50,510 nucleotides of DNA from Brucella tritici (GCF_902825325.1 NZ_CADEAR010000017.1:1-50510), one strand, 5' to 3'. Shown: positions 26,755-35,509, counted from the first letter of the stretch. Translations and numbers: made by a program. Notes: generated by a model from the letters alone, not told the origin.

Positions 26755-26783
26755 CGGCGGCTTTCCAAAACGAAAAGCCGCCG
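26755..26783 (+). terminator. Terminator hairpin after the lactonase gene
   Basis: CGGCGGCTTT at 26755-26764 pairs perfectly with AAAGCCGCCG at 26774-26783, eight bases after the lactonase stop. No long T-run follows, but the stem carries T and A tracts at its loop side. It closes the ABC-lactonase operon. Confidence 0.65.
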
Positions 26784-27237
26784 CTCTCTATAAGTATAGT
26801 AATTCATTGAAAAAACTGCATTCGCCACATGCCGCGTTCATGCGAACATGCCAATAATGTTTCTTTATTTAAAACGGATCTTTCCGACCCAAAACCGGAA
26901 CGACCCGCATATCAGGACCGTGAATGACGGAACAAATCAGACTATGATCTCTTCTGTCCTTCAGCCTGCACTCAACAAGCAAGGCCACAGCCTTGCAGAT
27001 GAGTACATTGCCCTGATGCGCTGAGGTTATATAATCCAACCGTCAACACTATGGAAACAGTTTGTCAACAAATCGGCTCAAATTACTGTGAGTAAAATTT
27101 GAAAGAACTACAGATTTTCATGATGTTACCCGTAATTTCATAGTAAATATATTAGCGATACCTTTTATAAATTCCTATTTATTTCCCATTTAGTGAAAGG
27201 ATGGCATTACGCATAACAAAGACTCGCGGATAACCGG
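26784..27237. other. Intergenic region without a supported gene
   Basis: These 454 bases separate the end of the lactonase operon (plus) from the end of the btuD gene (minus), so both genes point into it. Composition is more A+T-rich than the flanking genes, notably 27040-27200. I saw no tRNA and no insertion-sequence end. One 26-codon frame (26944-27024, plus) lacks a ribosome binding site and was not accepted. Confidence 0.5.
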
Positions 27238-28032
27238 TTACGCTGAATGTCTGAGTTCAAGAGAACGGCAGCTCGGCGCGCGATAACGGACGTGACAACC
27301 GCTAATGCCTTGATATTCGACATCGACGTCGACGCCAAAAACCTCGGTTATACGCTCTGCTCGCAACACCTCGCGCGGCGTCCCGAGCGCAACGAGGCTG
27401 CCTTTGTCCATCACCGCAATACGGTCGCAGAACATTGCGGCATGGTTCAGGTCATGCAACGCAGCCACAACCGTCAGTTTCTGGCGGCTGACAAGATCGA
27501 GCAGTCCGATCTGGTGCCCGATGTCGAGATGATTGGTCGGCTCGTCCAGAAGCAGTATCTGCGGTTCCTGCGCCAAAGCGCGGGCTATATGCAAACGCTG
27601 CCGCTCGCCACCGGAAAGCGTATGCCAGCAGCGGTCGGCCAGATGCGCCATATCGACATTGACCAGCGCCTGGTCAATGATTGCATCATCCTCCTCCGAC
27701 CACGGCGACAGCGCGCCGAGATAGGGCGTCCGCCCAAGTTCGACCGCCTGACGCGCCGTAATGCGTTCCGTCGTTCCTGCCTGCTGCTCGACCAGCGCCA
27801 TTTTCCGTGCGATCTCGCGGCGGCTGAAACTGTCGATGGGCGCGCCGCACAGATTGATTTCACCGACGCGGCACCTGCGAACGCCGGACAGCAGGGAGAG
27901 AAAACTGGTCTTTCCCGACCCGTTCGGCCCTATGATGCCAAGAAACTCACCTTCCGTCACTTCCAGCGAAACATCTCGCAAAATCTCGACATTGCCCACC
28001 GACCAGCCGATATTGCGTGCTGAGAGGATCAT
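27238..28032 (-). CDS. btuD: Cobalamin/siderophore-class ABC importer ATP-binding protein (BtuD-like)
   Basis: A 264-residue FecE/BtuD-type ATPase with Walker A GPNGSGKTS at 35-43, Q-loop ALVEQQAG, signature LSGGERQRL near 135-143, Walker B ILLLDEPTNHLD and switch histidine ALHDLNHA. The class serves iron-siderophores, haem or corrinoids; the cobalamin riboswitch ahead of the operon assigns this one to vitamin B12. The ATG at 28032 overlaps the permease stop codon (ATGA), preferable to the TTG two codons upstream. It is last of three genes. Confidence 0.88.
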   Translation of the reverse strand: MILSARNIGWSVGNVEILRDVSLEVTEGEFLGIIGPNGSGKTSFLSLLSGVRRCRVGEINLCGAPIDSFSRREIARKMALVEQQAGTTERITARQAVELGRTPYLGALSPWSEEDDAIIDQALVNVDMAHLADRCWHTLSGGERQRLHIARALAQEPQILLLDEPTNHLDIGHQIGLLDLVSRQKLTVVAALHDLNHAAMFCDRIAVMDKGSLVALGTPREVLRAERITEVFGVDVDVEYQGISGCHVRYRAPSCRSLELRHSA

Positions 28033-29084
28033 GACCAAGCCCTCCTTTGTCCAAGCAACAGGGCGAAGGCCGGCGCACCGAACAAGGCCGTGATGACGCC
28101 GATCGGCAGAACCTGCCCCGGAATGATGATACGCGACAGAATATCGGCGACGATCATGAAGATCGCGCCTATGAGTGCTGCCGCAGGCAACAGCCTGCCA
28201 TGGCGGACCCCGACCACCATGCGCGCCGCATGGGGAATAACAAGGCCGATAAAGCCAACCGAGCCGACAATGGAAACCATCACCGCCGTCATCATGGCGC
28301 TGACGCCAATCAGCACCGCATAGACGCGACGTACCGGTATGCCGAGCGAAGCGGCGGATTCCGTTCCGAAGGTGAAGGCATCAAGCGCACGCGCATGCCA
28401 CAGGCAGATTGCAAGCCCGATCAGGCAGGCAGGTAAAGCGAGAGTGACATCGGGCCAGCGCACCCCGGAAAGATTGCCCAAAAGCCAAAACATGATACCG
28501 CGCGCCTGTTCGGCATTTGCGGCCTTTGTGACGATGAATGATGTCAGCGCATTGAAAAGTTGCGAACCGGCAATGCCTGCGAGGATGATCGCGCTGCTGC
28601 CGCGTCCGGCCCGCAACGCCAGCAGGGACACAAGGCAAAAAGCAACAATAGCGCCAATGAACGCACCCAGCGATAGCGTCAGCACGCCGGCACCTATGCC
28701 AAGAATGGCAACGCTGACAGCCCCTGTCGAGGCACCAGCGGAAATGCCCAGAATATAAGGATCAGCGAGCGAGTTTCGAAGCAACGACTGCAGAATGACA
28801 CCGGATATTGCAAGCGACGCGCCGCAACATGCCGCGATAACCGCACGGCTGAGGCGATAGCTCCAGACGATCCCTTCATCGATGGGTTCGAGCGGATAAC
28901 CGGCGTTCCACACCCGATTGGCCACGGTCTTCGCAACCACCTCGAGCGGTATTGCCGTTTCGCCTATCGCCGCTCCGAGCCAAAGGGCAAGAAGAAGCAG
29001 GACAAGCGAAAAGGCCAGGAAGAACACGCCGGAGCGTGCCCTTCCCTTCTGTTTGAAGCCTGTTGTCGCCGCCCGAACCGTCAC
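28029..29084 (-). CDS. btuC: FecCD-family ABC importer permease (BtuC-like)
   Basis: A 351-residue membrane protein with about ten helices and FecCD/BtuC motifs: GASLAISGVILQSLLRNSLADPYILGISAGASTGA near 90-125 and VGSVGFIGLVIPHAARMVVG near 265-285. Two copies form the corrinoid channel in the inner membrane. It starts at GTG, which overlaps the TGA stop of the binding-protein gene (GTGA), and ends overlapping the ATPase start, so all three genes are translationally coupled. Confidence 0.88.
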   Translation of the reverse strand: MTVRAATTGFKQKGRARSGVFFLAFSLVLLLLALWLGAAIGETAIPLEVVAKTVANRVWNAGYPLEPIDEGIVWSYRLSRAVIAACCGASLAISGVILQSLLRNSLADPYILGISAGASTGAVSVAILGIGAGVLTLSLGAFIGAIVAFCLVSLLALRAGRGSSAIILAGIAGSQLFNALTSFIVTKAANAEQARGIMFWLLGNLSGVRWPDVTLALPACLIGLAICLWHARALDAFTFGTESAASLGIPVRRVYAVLIGVSAMMTAVMVSIVGSVGFIGLVIPHAARMVVGVRHGRLLPAAALIGAIFMIVADILSRIIIPGQVLPIGVITALFGAPAFALLLGQRRAWS

Positions 29085-30112
29085 TTGTTCAGGCCCGAGG
29101 CGGCAATGTCGGCGGCAAGCGTTTCGATGCCTTCGATCACGCGAAGCGAGGTGCTCATCGACTGTGCATCCATGTCGAAGACATGCTTGCCCTTGACCGC
29201 TGGCATCAGCTTCGTCACCGCATCGTTCTCAAGGAACTGGTGTTTGACGGCAATGTCGTCAGCCGGATAGCGACGGCGATCCAGTTTTGCAGCAACGATC
29301 ATCGAAGGGTTCGATTTCGCAATCGTTTCCCATCCGACCGTCGGCCATTCTTCCTCGCTGTCGATCACATTCTTGATGCCGAGTGCCGAAAGAATATAGG
29401 CGGGCGCGCCAAATTTGCCTGCAACGTAAGGATCGGCATCGACCTGCGTGCTGGAGAACCAGACGACAGCCGAAAGCTTGCCGTCAGTAGACCCAATTTT
29501 TTCACGCGCAGCCGCTTCGCGCGCCCTCAGGTCGGCGACGAGTTTCTCGCCACGGTCCTGCACATTGAAGATTTCCGCCAGTTCGGTAATTTCCTGATAG
29601 ACGATATCCATCTTGAACGCCGCCGTACGAACGCCGTCGCCACCGCCGGAATTGTCCTTGCCAACGCAATCGGAAGGCGAGGTATAGGCAGCGATGCCCA
29701 GTTCCTCGAACTGTTCAGGCTTTGCCACGATGCCTGTCGGGCCGACATGCCACTGGAAATCCGCCGTCACGATATCCGGCTTCTGCGCCAGAACGCTTTC
29801 AAAGCTCGGATCATTATCGGCAAGCCGCTTGACCTTGGCATTCACCTGTTCAAAGCCTTTGAGAACAGGGCCGAACCACACTGCCGTGCCGACAACCTTG
29901 TCGCCGAGACCCAGGCTGTAAAGAATCTCTGTGCTGCTCTGGCCAACTGCAACCGCGCGGGCGGGTGCCTGCTTGAAGGTAACGTCACGACCGCAGTTTT
30001 TCAGCGTCAGCGGATATTGCGTTTCCGCTGCCTGTGCGGATACCCCGCCTGCGAGAAAAAATGCAGCCGCGCAAAAGGCGGCGCGAAACGGCATCTTGCC
30101 GAGAATATTCAT
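29081..30112 (-). CDS. btuF: Periplasmic corrinoid-binding protein (BtuF-like)
   Basis: A 343-residue periplasmic binding protein of the class-III, single-helix-linker type used for siderophores, haem and B12. It has a signal peptide (core about 11-25, cleavage near QAA at 27-29), then TQYPLTLKNCGRDVTFKQAP, the usual opening strand, and two lobes joined near residue 170. Sequence alone cannot separate corrinoid from iron-chelate binding; the cobalamin riboswitch at 30309-30541 supplies the assignment. A 36-codon leader frame lies between riboswitch and gene. No outer-membrane BtuB receptor gene is nearby. Confidence 0.85.
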   Translation of the reverse strand: MNILGKMPFRAAFCAAAFFLAGGVSAQAAETQYPLTLKNCGRDVTFKQAPARAVAVGQSSTEILYSLGLGDKVVGTAVWFGPVLKGFEQVNAKVKRLADNDPSFESVLAQKPDIVTADFQWHVGPTGIVAKPEQFEELGIAAYTSPSDCVGKDNSGGGDGVRTAAFKMDIVYQEITELAEIFNVQDRGEKLVADLRAREAAAREKIGSTDGKLSAVVWFSSTQVDADPYVAGKFGAPAYILSALGIKNVIDSEEEWPTVGWETIAKSNPSMIVAAKLDRRRYPADDIAVKHQFLENDAVTKLMPAVKGKHVFDMDAQSMSTSLRVIEGIETLAADIAASGLNK

Positions 30113-30147
30113 GAAAGTCCCCGAAATGATGAGAGAAAGACGCCCTG

Positions 30148-30258
30148 TCAGGCGGCGGATAAATTCCGGCGCGGAAGACGGACAGGCATATCCGGGAACA
30201 TATCGAAATCATGCGATGACGATGGGAGGAAGCGTCCTGCGACGCAGAAATCTGTCAT
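30148..30258 (-). CDS. 36-residue leader frame between B12 riboswitch and btuF
   Basis: On the minus strand an ATG at 30258, preceded by AGGAG seven bases upstream, opens a 36-codon frame ending in TGA at 30150-30148, 35 bases before the btuF ATG. The peptide begins MTDFCVAGRF and contains an acidic-aromatic HDFDMFPDM stretch followed by a basic tail. It has no signal peptide or membrane helix. I do not recognise a family. It could be a true small protein, a leader peptide whose translation affects btuF expression, or chance; the well-placed ribosome binding site and the position directly after a riboswitch are the reasons to list it. Confidence 0.4.
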   Translation of the reverse strand: MTDFCVAGRFLPSSSHDFDMFPDMPVRLPRRNLSAA

Positions 30259-30308
30259 AACCGGCTCCTGCTCCGGGCATCCCCGCCCGTGACAATGGAC
30301 AACACTAA

Positions 30309-30541
30309 ACGGCAGGTCTCCTGGCTCACGAATATCTGCTGATCATCTGCCTTCCCGCGCTTCTCCGGCACAGTGGCATGACGCTTTGAACGTCACGAGG
30401 ATGAACGGCAATCCGCTTACAGTTGCGGGGGCAGCCACGGTCTTGGCCCCTTTTTGGGTCGTCCTCACCGTGTTCCCTATTAATCCCCTTCGCTCTCGGT
30501 CGGGGAACCGTTGTTACACTATTACGTTGGTCCGCTGCCGT
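30309..30541 (-). promoter_or_regulatory. Cobalamin (adenosylcobalamin) riboswitch
   Basis: Read on the minus strand this is a canonical B12 riboswitch. The closing helix P1 pairs ACGGCAG (complement of 30535-30541) with CTGCCGT (complement of 30309-30315). The core, CCCCCGCAACTGTAAGCGG, corresponds to 30413-30431; the B12 box GCCACTG to 30371-30377; and the 3' part contains GGGAAGGC and GAGCCAGGAGACC. Binding of coenzyme B12 normally folds such RNAs to block transcription or translation of the genes downstream, here the leader frame and btuFCD, so uptake is switched off when B12 is plentiful. Exact ends are estimated from P1. Confidence 0.95.
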
Positions 30542-30748
30542 CGTCAAGCAGGTCTCGGCCGCTATTTCCAGCTTGCGGTTTTCAAGTGATTCGAAAGCCC
30601 GTTACTTAAATTGCGGCCAAACTATCGTCGCATGCGCTGGCCTATTGAATTTGTTTTCGCTAATCTCCATGTAGTTTTCTCCCGCTAGAGGAGCGGGACT
30701 TTGGGGAGGTCCGCCGCAAGGCGGCATACATTCTATCTGGGAGGACAT
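30542..30748. promoter_or_regulatory. Divergent promoter region, B12 uptake operon and tct operon
   Basis: This 207-base region must hold the promoter for the riboswitch transcript (minus) and for tctC (plus). It has no gene. GGGAGGA sits just before the tctC ATG. I could not pick out reliable -35/-10 pairs or an operator, and no regulator gene is adjacent. Confidence 0.45.
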
Positions 30749-31699
30749 ATGCGTAGATTTATTCTGGCCCTGACGTCGGTAGCGGCGTTGGCTATGGCAG
30801 GCTCTGCTTCTGCAGAAGACTACAAGGTGCTCGCGCCTGCGGCTCCGGGCGGCGGCTGGGACCAGACGGCACGCACGATGCAGAGCGCGCTTCAGGATGA
30901 AAAGATTTCCGGCAGCGTACAGGTCATCAACGTTCCAGGCGCTGGCGGCACCATCGGCCTCGCGCAGTTTGTGAACCAAAACAAGGGCGATCCAAGCCAG
31001 CTCATCGTTGGCGGCTATGTCATGGTCGGCGCTATCCTGACCAACAAGTCGCCGGTGACACTCGACGCCATCACGCCGATTGCACGCCTCACAGGGGAAT
31101 ACGAAGCCATCGTCGTACCGGCATCTTCCGATATCCAGAACCTCGGCGATCTTGCCGCGAAACTGAAGGCAGATCCGGGCTCCGTTTCGTGGGGCGGCGG
31201 TTCTGCTGGCGGCACCGACCATATCACCGCTGGCCTCTTTGCCAAGGCGGCAGGGGTCGATCCGACAAAGGTCAATTACATCGCCTTCTCCGGCGGCGGT
31301 GAAGCACTGGCGGCCATTCTCGGCAATCAGGTGACCGTTGGCATTTCCGGCTACGGCGAATTCGAAGCCCAGATCAAGGCGGGTACGCTGCGCATCATCG
31401 GCATTTCGAGTGACGAGCGCGTGGAAGGCATCGACGCACCAACCTTCAAGGAAGGCGGCGTCGACGTTTCGATCCAGAACTGGCGCATGGTGGGTGCAGC
31501 TCCCGGCATCACAGCCGAACAGGAAGCTGCCATCAATGCCGATATCGAGAAAATGGTGAAGTCTGAGTCCTGGCAGAAGGCCCTTAAAGACAAGGGCTGG
31601 GCAGATACCTATCTCGCCGGCCCGGCGTTCAAGGAACAGCTCGCCAAGGACGTTGCCGCGACGGAAACCATCCTCAAGGAAATCGGCCTCGTCAAATGA
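30749..31699 (+). CDS. tctC: Tripartite tricarboxylate transporter binding protein (TctC/Bug family)
   Basis: A 316-residue periplasmic protein with a signal peptide (core 5-18, cleavage after ASA at 20-22) and the Bug fold. The opening APAAPGGGWDQTARTMQSAL and VPGAGGTIGLAQF motifs (near 28-75) form the carboxylate-binding loops of the family. It captures an organic acid, classically citrate or another di/tricarboxylate, for the TctAB channel. ATG at 30749 has GGGAGGA upstream; the open frame extends 16 codons earlier without signal-peptide character. The next gene overlaps its stop by ATGA. Confidence 0.93.
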   Translation: MRRFILALTSVAALAMAGSASAEDYKVLAPAAPGGGWDQTARTMQSALQDEKISGSVQVINVPGAGGTIGLAQFVNQNKGDPSQLIVGGYVMVGAILTNKSPVTLDAITPIARLTGEYEAIVVPASSDIQNLGDLAAKLKADPGSVSWGGGSAGGTDHITAGLFAKAAGVDPTKVNYIAFSGGGEALAAILGNQVTVGISGYGEFEAQIKAGTLRIIGISSDERVEGIDAPTFKEGGVDVSIQNWRMVGAAPGITAEQEAAINADIEKMVKSESWQKALKDKGWADTYLAGPAFKEQLAKDVAATETILKEIGLVK

Positions 31700-32193
31700 C
31701 AGGATCAGAACCGCAGGAAAAGCGCCGCCCGGAAGGGGCGGCGCCAGATTTCGCCGCTCTTGTCATCGCCCTTGTTCTTGCAGCTGTCGCCATTGCCATT
31801 GCCTGGTCGACGACCTACGGCAACGACGTGACGAGCTACTCGCCAGTCGGCCCGAAAACCGTTCCCTATGTCGTCGCAGCCGGATTATTCGGCCTTGCCA
31901 TTTGGACCGTGTTCGAAGCCCTTCGCGGCGATTTTCCCGAGCGTGAGCATCAGGAAATTGCTCCGATGGCGTGGATCATCGGCGGTCTGGCCATCCAGAT
32001 GCTGACGATGAAAACCGTTGGCTTTTCTCTGTCCACCGGCCTGCTTTTTGCGGCGACCGCGCGCGGCTTCGGCTATCGCAAATTCTGGATCAGCGTTCCC
32101 GTCGGCATCGTCTTCGCCTTCGTGATCTGGTTCATCTTTGCGCGCGGCCTGCAGCTGTCGCTGCCGTCCGGCTGGCTCGAACAATTCGTTTAG
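31696..32193 (+). CDS. tctB: Tripartite tricarboxylate transporter small membrane subunit (TctB)
   Basis: A 165-residue membrane protein with four hydrophobic segments (about 16-36, 55-72, 95-112, 130-155), the size and helix pattern of TctB. Sequence conservation in this family is poor, so the call rests on topology and on the position between tctC and tctA. It overlaps tctC by four bases and is separated from tctA by 15. Confidence 0.9.
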   Translation: MTGSEPQEKRRPEGAAPDFAALVIALVLAAVAIAIAWSTTYGNDVTSYSPVGPKTVPYVVAAGLFGLAIWTVFEALRGDFPEREHQEIAPMAWIIGGLAIQMLTMKTVGFSLSTGLLFAATARGFGYRKFWISVPVGIVFAFVIWFIFARGLQLSLPSGWLEQFV

Positions 32194-32208
32194 GGACGGA
32201 GCGCTTTC

Positions 32209-33753
32209 ATGGATACTGTCGCACTTCTCGCCAACGGGCTTCTGGTGGCGCTTGAACCATCGAATCTTCTTTATGCGCTGATCGGTGTCACGCTCGGCAC
32301 CGCCGTCGGCGTGCTGCCTGGCATTGGCCCAGCGCTCACCGTCGCGCTCCTTCTGCCCGTTACCTACAAGCTGGACCCGTCCGGCTCCCTCATCATGTTC
32401 GCCGGCATTTATTACGGCGGCATGTATGGCGGCTCAACCACATCGATCCTGCTGAATACGCCGGGAGAAAGCGCCTCCATCGTCACCGCGTTGGAGGGCA
32501 ACAAGATGGCCCGCGCCGGACGTGGCGGGCCAGCACTTGCAACGGCGGCCATCGGCTCGTTCATTGCGGGCCTGATCGCCACTCTGGCGCTCGCCTTCGT
32601 CGCGCCATGGGTCGTGAAATTCGCCTTGTCCTTCGGGCCTTCCGAATATTTCGCGCTCATGCTTCTGGCTTTCATGACGGTCTCGGCCGCATTTGGCGAT
32701 TCCACGCTGCGCGGCCTGACATCCCTGTTCATCGGACTGGCGCTGGGCCTGATCGGCATCGACCAATTGACCGGTCAGGCGCGCCTTGTCATGGGAACGC
32801 CGAACCTGCTCGATGGCATCAATGTCACCACATTGGCAGTGGCGTTGTTCGCTATTGGTGAAACCCTTGCGGTCGTGTCGAAGAAGCTTCGGCCAGAAGA
32901 TGAAGTCATTGCCGTCAAGGGTTCCGTCTGGATGACCAAAAACGACTGGAAACGCTCGTGGATGCCGTGGCTGCGCGGCACCGCCATCGGCTTTCCGATC
33001 GGGGCCATGCCTGCGGGCGGCGCCGATGTATCAAGCTTCCTTTCCTATTCGGCGGAACGGCAGTTCTCGAAACATCCGGAAGAATTCGGCAAAGGCGCTA
33101 TCGAAGGCGTTGCGGGGCCGGAGGCTGCCAACAATGCTTCCGCTGCCGGAACACTCGTGCCGCTTCTGACGCTTGGCCTGCCCACCACGGCGACGGCAGC
33201 AATCATGCTGGCGGGTTTCCAGCAATTCGGCCTACAGCCCGGCCCTCTGCTGTTCGTGACCAATGCCACGCTGGTCTGGGGTCTGGTGGCGAGCCTTCTC
33301 GTTGCCAATCTGATGCTGCTGGTTCTCAATCTGCCGCTGATCGGCCTGTGGGTGAAGATGCTCACCATTCCGCGTCATTGGCTCTATGCCGGCATTCTGG
33401 TTTTTGCCACGCTTGGAACAATCGGCGCGAATGCCTCAACCTCGATGCTCTTCGGCCTGCCGGTTTCGTTCGAACTCGGCCTGCTGCTGGCATTTGGTGT
33501 GCTGGGCTATGTGCTGCGGCGCTTCTCATACCCAATCGCGCCGGTTGTCGTTGGCCTGATCCTCGGACCGATGGCCGAGAAAAGCTTGCGTCAGGCACTG
33601 CAGATCAGCCAGGGCAACCCGATGACTCTGGTGCATTCCTGGGTATCGGTTGTGCTGATCGCACTGGCGATTGCCGCAGTCGTCGTCCCCATGATCATGC
33701 GCCAGCGCGGCAAGGGCGAATTGCTGAGCCAGATGGCGACAGACGAAGATTAA
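32209..33753 (+). CDS. tctA: Tripartite tricarboxylate transporter large membrane subunit (TctA)
   Basis: A 514-residue membrane protein with about 12 helices and strong TctA motifs: [20 protein letters not shown] near 38-57, [20 protein letters not shown] near 68-87 and [19 protein letters not shown] near 264-282, followed by [20 protein letters not shown]. It is the ion-driven channel of the transporter. The operon carries no regulator or enzyme, so the substrate acid cannot be named. A strong terminator follows eight bases after the stop. Confidence 0.94.
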   Translation: MDTVALLANGLLVALEPSNLLYALIGVTLGTAVGVLPGIGPALTVALLLPVTYKLDPSGSLIMFAGIYYGGMYGGSTTSILLNTPGESASIVTALEGNKMARAGRGGPALATAAIGSFIAGLIATLALAFVAPWVVKFALSFGPSEYFALMLLAFMTVSAAFGDSTLRGLTSLFIGLALGLIGIDQLTGQARLVMGTPNLLDGINVTTLAVALFAIGETLAVVSKKLRPEDEVIAVKGSVWMTKNDWKRSWMPWLRGTAIGFPIGAMPAGGADVSSFLSYSAERQFSKHPEEFGKGAIEGVAGPEAANNASAAGTLVPLLTLGLPTTATAAIMLAGFQQFGLQPGPLLFVTNATLVWGLVASLLVANLMLLVLNLPLIGLWVKMLTIPRHWLYAGILVFATLGTIGANASTSMLFGLPVSFELGLLLAFGVLGYVLRRFSYPIAPVVVGLILGPMAEKSLRQALQISQGNPMTLVHSWVSVVLIALAIAAVVVPMIMRQRGKGELLSQMATDED

Positions 33754-33760
33754 AAAACAA

Positions 33761-33785
33761 AAGCCCGGCAAAGCCGGGCTTTTTT
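33761..33785 (+). terminator. Intrinsic terminator of the tct operon
   Basis: AAGCCCGGC at 33761-33769 pairs perfectly with GCCGGGCTT at 33773-33781 around an AAA loop, and a T-run extends to 33785. It ends tctCBA and, with the A-run before it, may also end the convergent small gene at 33816-33974. Confidence 0.9.
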
Positions 33786-33815
33786 ACTCAGATACGCGTA
33801 CGCTTACTTAACTGC

Positions 33816-33974
33816 TCAACCCTGAATACGACGGAACTGGTCAACGTCGATGCCAAGCGTCTCAAGGTCCTGGGCAGTTGGCTTCTGACCAGCGCGCACA
33901 GCAGCAGAAGCACGAACAGCGCTACCGAATTGCGCGAATGCACGACCGAAACGGTTATTGAAGCGGGTAAACAT
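33816..33974 (-). CDS. Small YjiS/DUF1127-like protein
   Basis: A 52-residue basic protein (begins MFTRFNNRFG, ends LGIDVDQFRRIQG) with a GGAGAG ribosome binding site six bases before the ATG. An amphipathic basic N-terminal half plus a C-terminal LETLGIDVDQFRRI motif parallels the L-x-D-I-G-I-x-R-x-D-I ending of small DUF1127 (YjiS) proteins, which are abundant in Rhizobiales and in some species bind RNA or affect phosphate and carbon responses. The match is by motif only. It is transcribed alone, divergent from the YdcH-like gene. Confidence 0.7.
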   Translation of the reverse strand: MFTRFNNRFGRAFAQFGSAVRASAAVRAGQKPTAQDLETLGIDVDQFRRIQG

Positions 33975-34167
33975 TTTTCTCTCCATCACGGACACTTCGT
34001 TAGTCCGTGACTATCAGATGGGGATCGCTCCAACGACTTAGAAGATCGGCATTTGCATGCCAGCCATGCAGTTTCGGCATGCTCCTTTCAGCCCGTCTTG
34101 ATTGCGATCAATGCCGTCCGCTCGTTGGCTTGCGAAGCTCTTTTCAACCAAAGGAAGGAGCTACAGA

Positions 34168-34407
34168 ATGTCGAATACCCCCCACACACTTGGAGAAGAG
34201 TTTCCCGGTCAGCTCGATGCCATTCATGCACTGAAGGCGAAGGATGCGCATTTTGCCCGCATCCTGGAAGAGTATGATTCCGTCAATGACCGCATCCACC
34301 GCGCCGAAACGAAGATCGCGCCCGTGAGCCAGGAAGAAGAAACGAACCTGCGCAAACAGCGCCTCACCTTGAAGGACAGCATCACCGAGGCGCTTGCCGA
34401 AGCCTGA
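34168..34407 (+). CDS. YdcH family (DUF465) small protein
   Basis: A 79-residue, largely helical, charged protein with the DUF465/YdcH pattern: HTLGEEFPGQLDAIHALKAKDAHFARILEEYDSVNDRIHRAE and a C-terminal LRKQRLTLKDSITEAL heptad-like helix suggesting a coiled coil. AAGGAG lies before the ATG. Functions in this family are unknown. It stands alone, with no co-directional partner. Confidence 0.85.
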   Translation: MSNTPHTLGEEFPGQLDAIHALKAKDAHFARILEEYDSVNDRIHRAETKIAPVSQEEETNLRKQRLTLKDSITEALAEA

Positions 34408-34445
34408 TCAGTCAACGCAAGCAACATGATAGGCCCGGCAACGGC

Positions 34446-34949
34446 TCAGGAGGCTTTGTCCTCAACTTTGCTGTTGTCCGGACCGACAGAGTTTTCCATC
34501 TTTCCTACCACGATCAGAACGGTGACGGCGATAAACGTCGCCATGATCGCGATATGCCAGAGGCCGAGGCCACTGGCGAGGCCGACGGATGCCGCAAGCC
34601 ACATACCAGCACCGGTCGTAATGCCGGTTATTTTTCCGCGTGCGAAAATAATAAACCCCGCCGCCAGGAACGCGACGCCGCTTGTGATCGCTTCAACGAG
34701 CCGCGAAGGGTCCATCCGGATATTCTGATCATTAAATACCGGCACATTGACCAGTTCTAGCGAGACAATTGTAAAGGTAGCCGAGGCGAGACAGACCAGC
34801 ATGTGGGTCTTCAGCCCGGCGGGGCGCCTCCGCCATTCCCGCTCAAGGCCGATGATGGAACCGAGCAGCGTTGCCAGCAGCATTCGCGCCAGAACCATCG
34901 GCAAACTGATTACATTGTCGTGCGTAAATTCAGCCCAGAATTGTTCCAT
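34446..34949 (-). CDS. mgtC: MgtC/SapB family membrane protein
   Basis: A 167-residue protein with an N-terminal helix, LLGSIIGLEREWRRRPAGLKTHMLVCLASA near 29-58 (the MgtC signature) and four to five membrane helices; GVAFLAAGFIIFARGKITGITTGAGMWLAA near 92-121 is equally typical. The C-terminus is short, without the ACT-like domain of Salmonella MgtC. MgtC proteins support growth at low magnesium and inside macrophages and inhibit ATP synthase in some bacteria. The start codon lies within an 18-of-18 palindrome and no good ribosome binding site precedes it, suggesting translational control. Confidence 0.9.
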   Translation of the reverse strand: MEQFWAEFTHDNVISLPMVLARMLLATLLGSIIGLEREWRRRPAGLKTHMLVCLASATFTIVSLELVNVPVFNDQNIRMDPSRLVEAITSGVAFLAAGFIIFARGKITGITTGAGMWLAASVGLASGLGLWHIAIMATFIAVTVLIVVGKMENSVGPDNSKVEDKAS

Positions 34950-34967
34950 GCCCGATAACGGGCATGG
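34946..34967. promoter_or_regulatory. Perfect palindrome over the mgtC start codon
   Basis: CCATGCCCG at 34946-34954 and CGGGCATGG at 34959-34967 are exact inverted repeats around ATAA. In the mgtC mRNA the AUG would sit in the 3' arm of a 9-bp G+C-rich hairpin. The 5' arm also holds an AUG, out of frame. This could hide the start codon from ribosomes or serve as a protein site. Confidence 0.5.
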
Positions 34968-35018
34968 TGGGGTTTGGTTCCGCTATGGCCAAATGCTAAC
35001 AACAGCGATGACCTACAG

Positions 35019-35231
35019 TCATTTTGCCGATGCTGGTGGAACCGTTTCTGTCGCGGCAGGCGGCAAGGAATTCTCGCCATTGGGGGTGTTCTCGTCGGGA
35101 GAAATAACAGCGCCGTAGATCTCTACCAGTACCCACACGACGAGCGCCGCCGCGATACTGACCAGCAACACTATGAGAACGGGCTTACCTTCACGGCCTT
35201 GTCTTGCTTCAGTCGGGTTGACCTGTTTCAT
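35019..35231 (-). CDS. Small single-helix membrane protein, unknown function
   Basis: A 70-residue protein: a charged N-terminus (about 1-16), one clear transmembrane helix (about 17-41, PVLIVLLVSIAAALVVWVLV) and an acidic, proline-rich tail outside the membrane. AGGAGG lies eight bases before the ATG, strong support for translation. I do not recognise a family. It is separated from mgtC by 69 bases on the same strand and could be co-transcribed with it. Confidence 0.65.
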   Translation of the reverse strand: MKQVNPTEARQGREGKPVLIVLLVSIAAALVVWVLVEIYGAVISPDENTPNGENSLPPAATETVPPASAK

Positions 35232-35432
35232 GGATCAAATCCTCCTGTTCGTTTCAGCGGCATGAAACTTGCCGCTATAGACCTAATGGAAGGATAGGGC
35301 TTTTGTTCCAATCAGTGCGAGATGCCTTGCATCGCCTTGCCGCTAATCGATTGGTTTCATTGAGTTTGCCAAAGACTGGTGAGCGAGCGCTTCAGCACTG
35401 GCTCACACTCGCAACAAATGTATGAGGGGCAA

Positions 35433-35509
35433 TGGTACGGTCGGTTGGAGTTGAACCAACGACCTCAGGAGCCACAATCCTGCGCTCTAACCAACTGAGC
35501 TACGACCGC
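35433..35509 (-). tRNA. tRNA-His (anticodon GTG)
   Basis: A complete 77-base cloverleaf read on minus, starting GCGGTCGTAGCTCAGTTGG. The anticodon stem CAGGA/TCCTG encloses loop TTGTGGC, anticodon GTG (histidine). The T-arm is GTTGG-TTCAACT-CCAAC, and the encoded 3' end is A73 then CCA. The acceptor stem pairs GCGGTCG with CGACCGT, so the first pair is G1:U72. The base before G1 in the genome is C, so the usual G-1 of tRNA-His is absent. This matches the variant tRNA-His known from many alphaproteobacteria. Confidence 0.95.

Noticed and set aside
26944..27024. 26-codon plus-strand frame in the intergenic region
   Set aside because: No ribosome binding site and no conservation evidence; such frames are expected by chance.
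29063..30292. 409-codon plus-strand frame over btuF and the leader region
   Set aside because: Antisense to a signal-peptide-bearing binding protein and to the leader frame; no motif and no suitable ribosome binding site.
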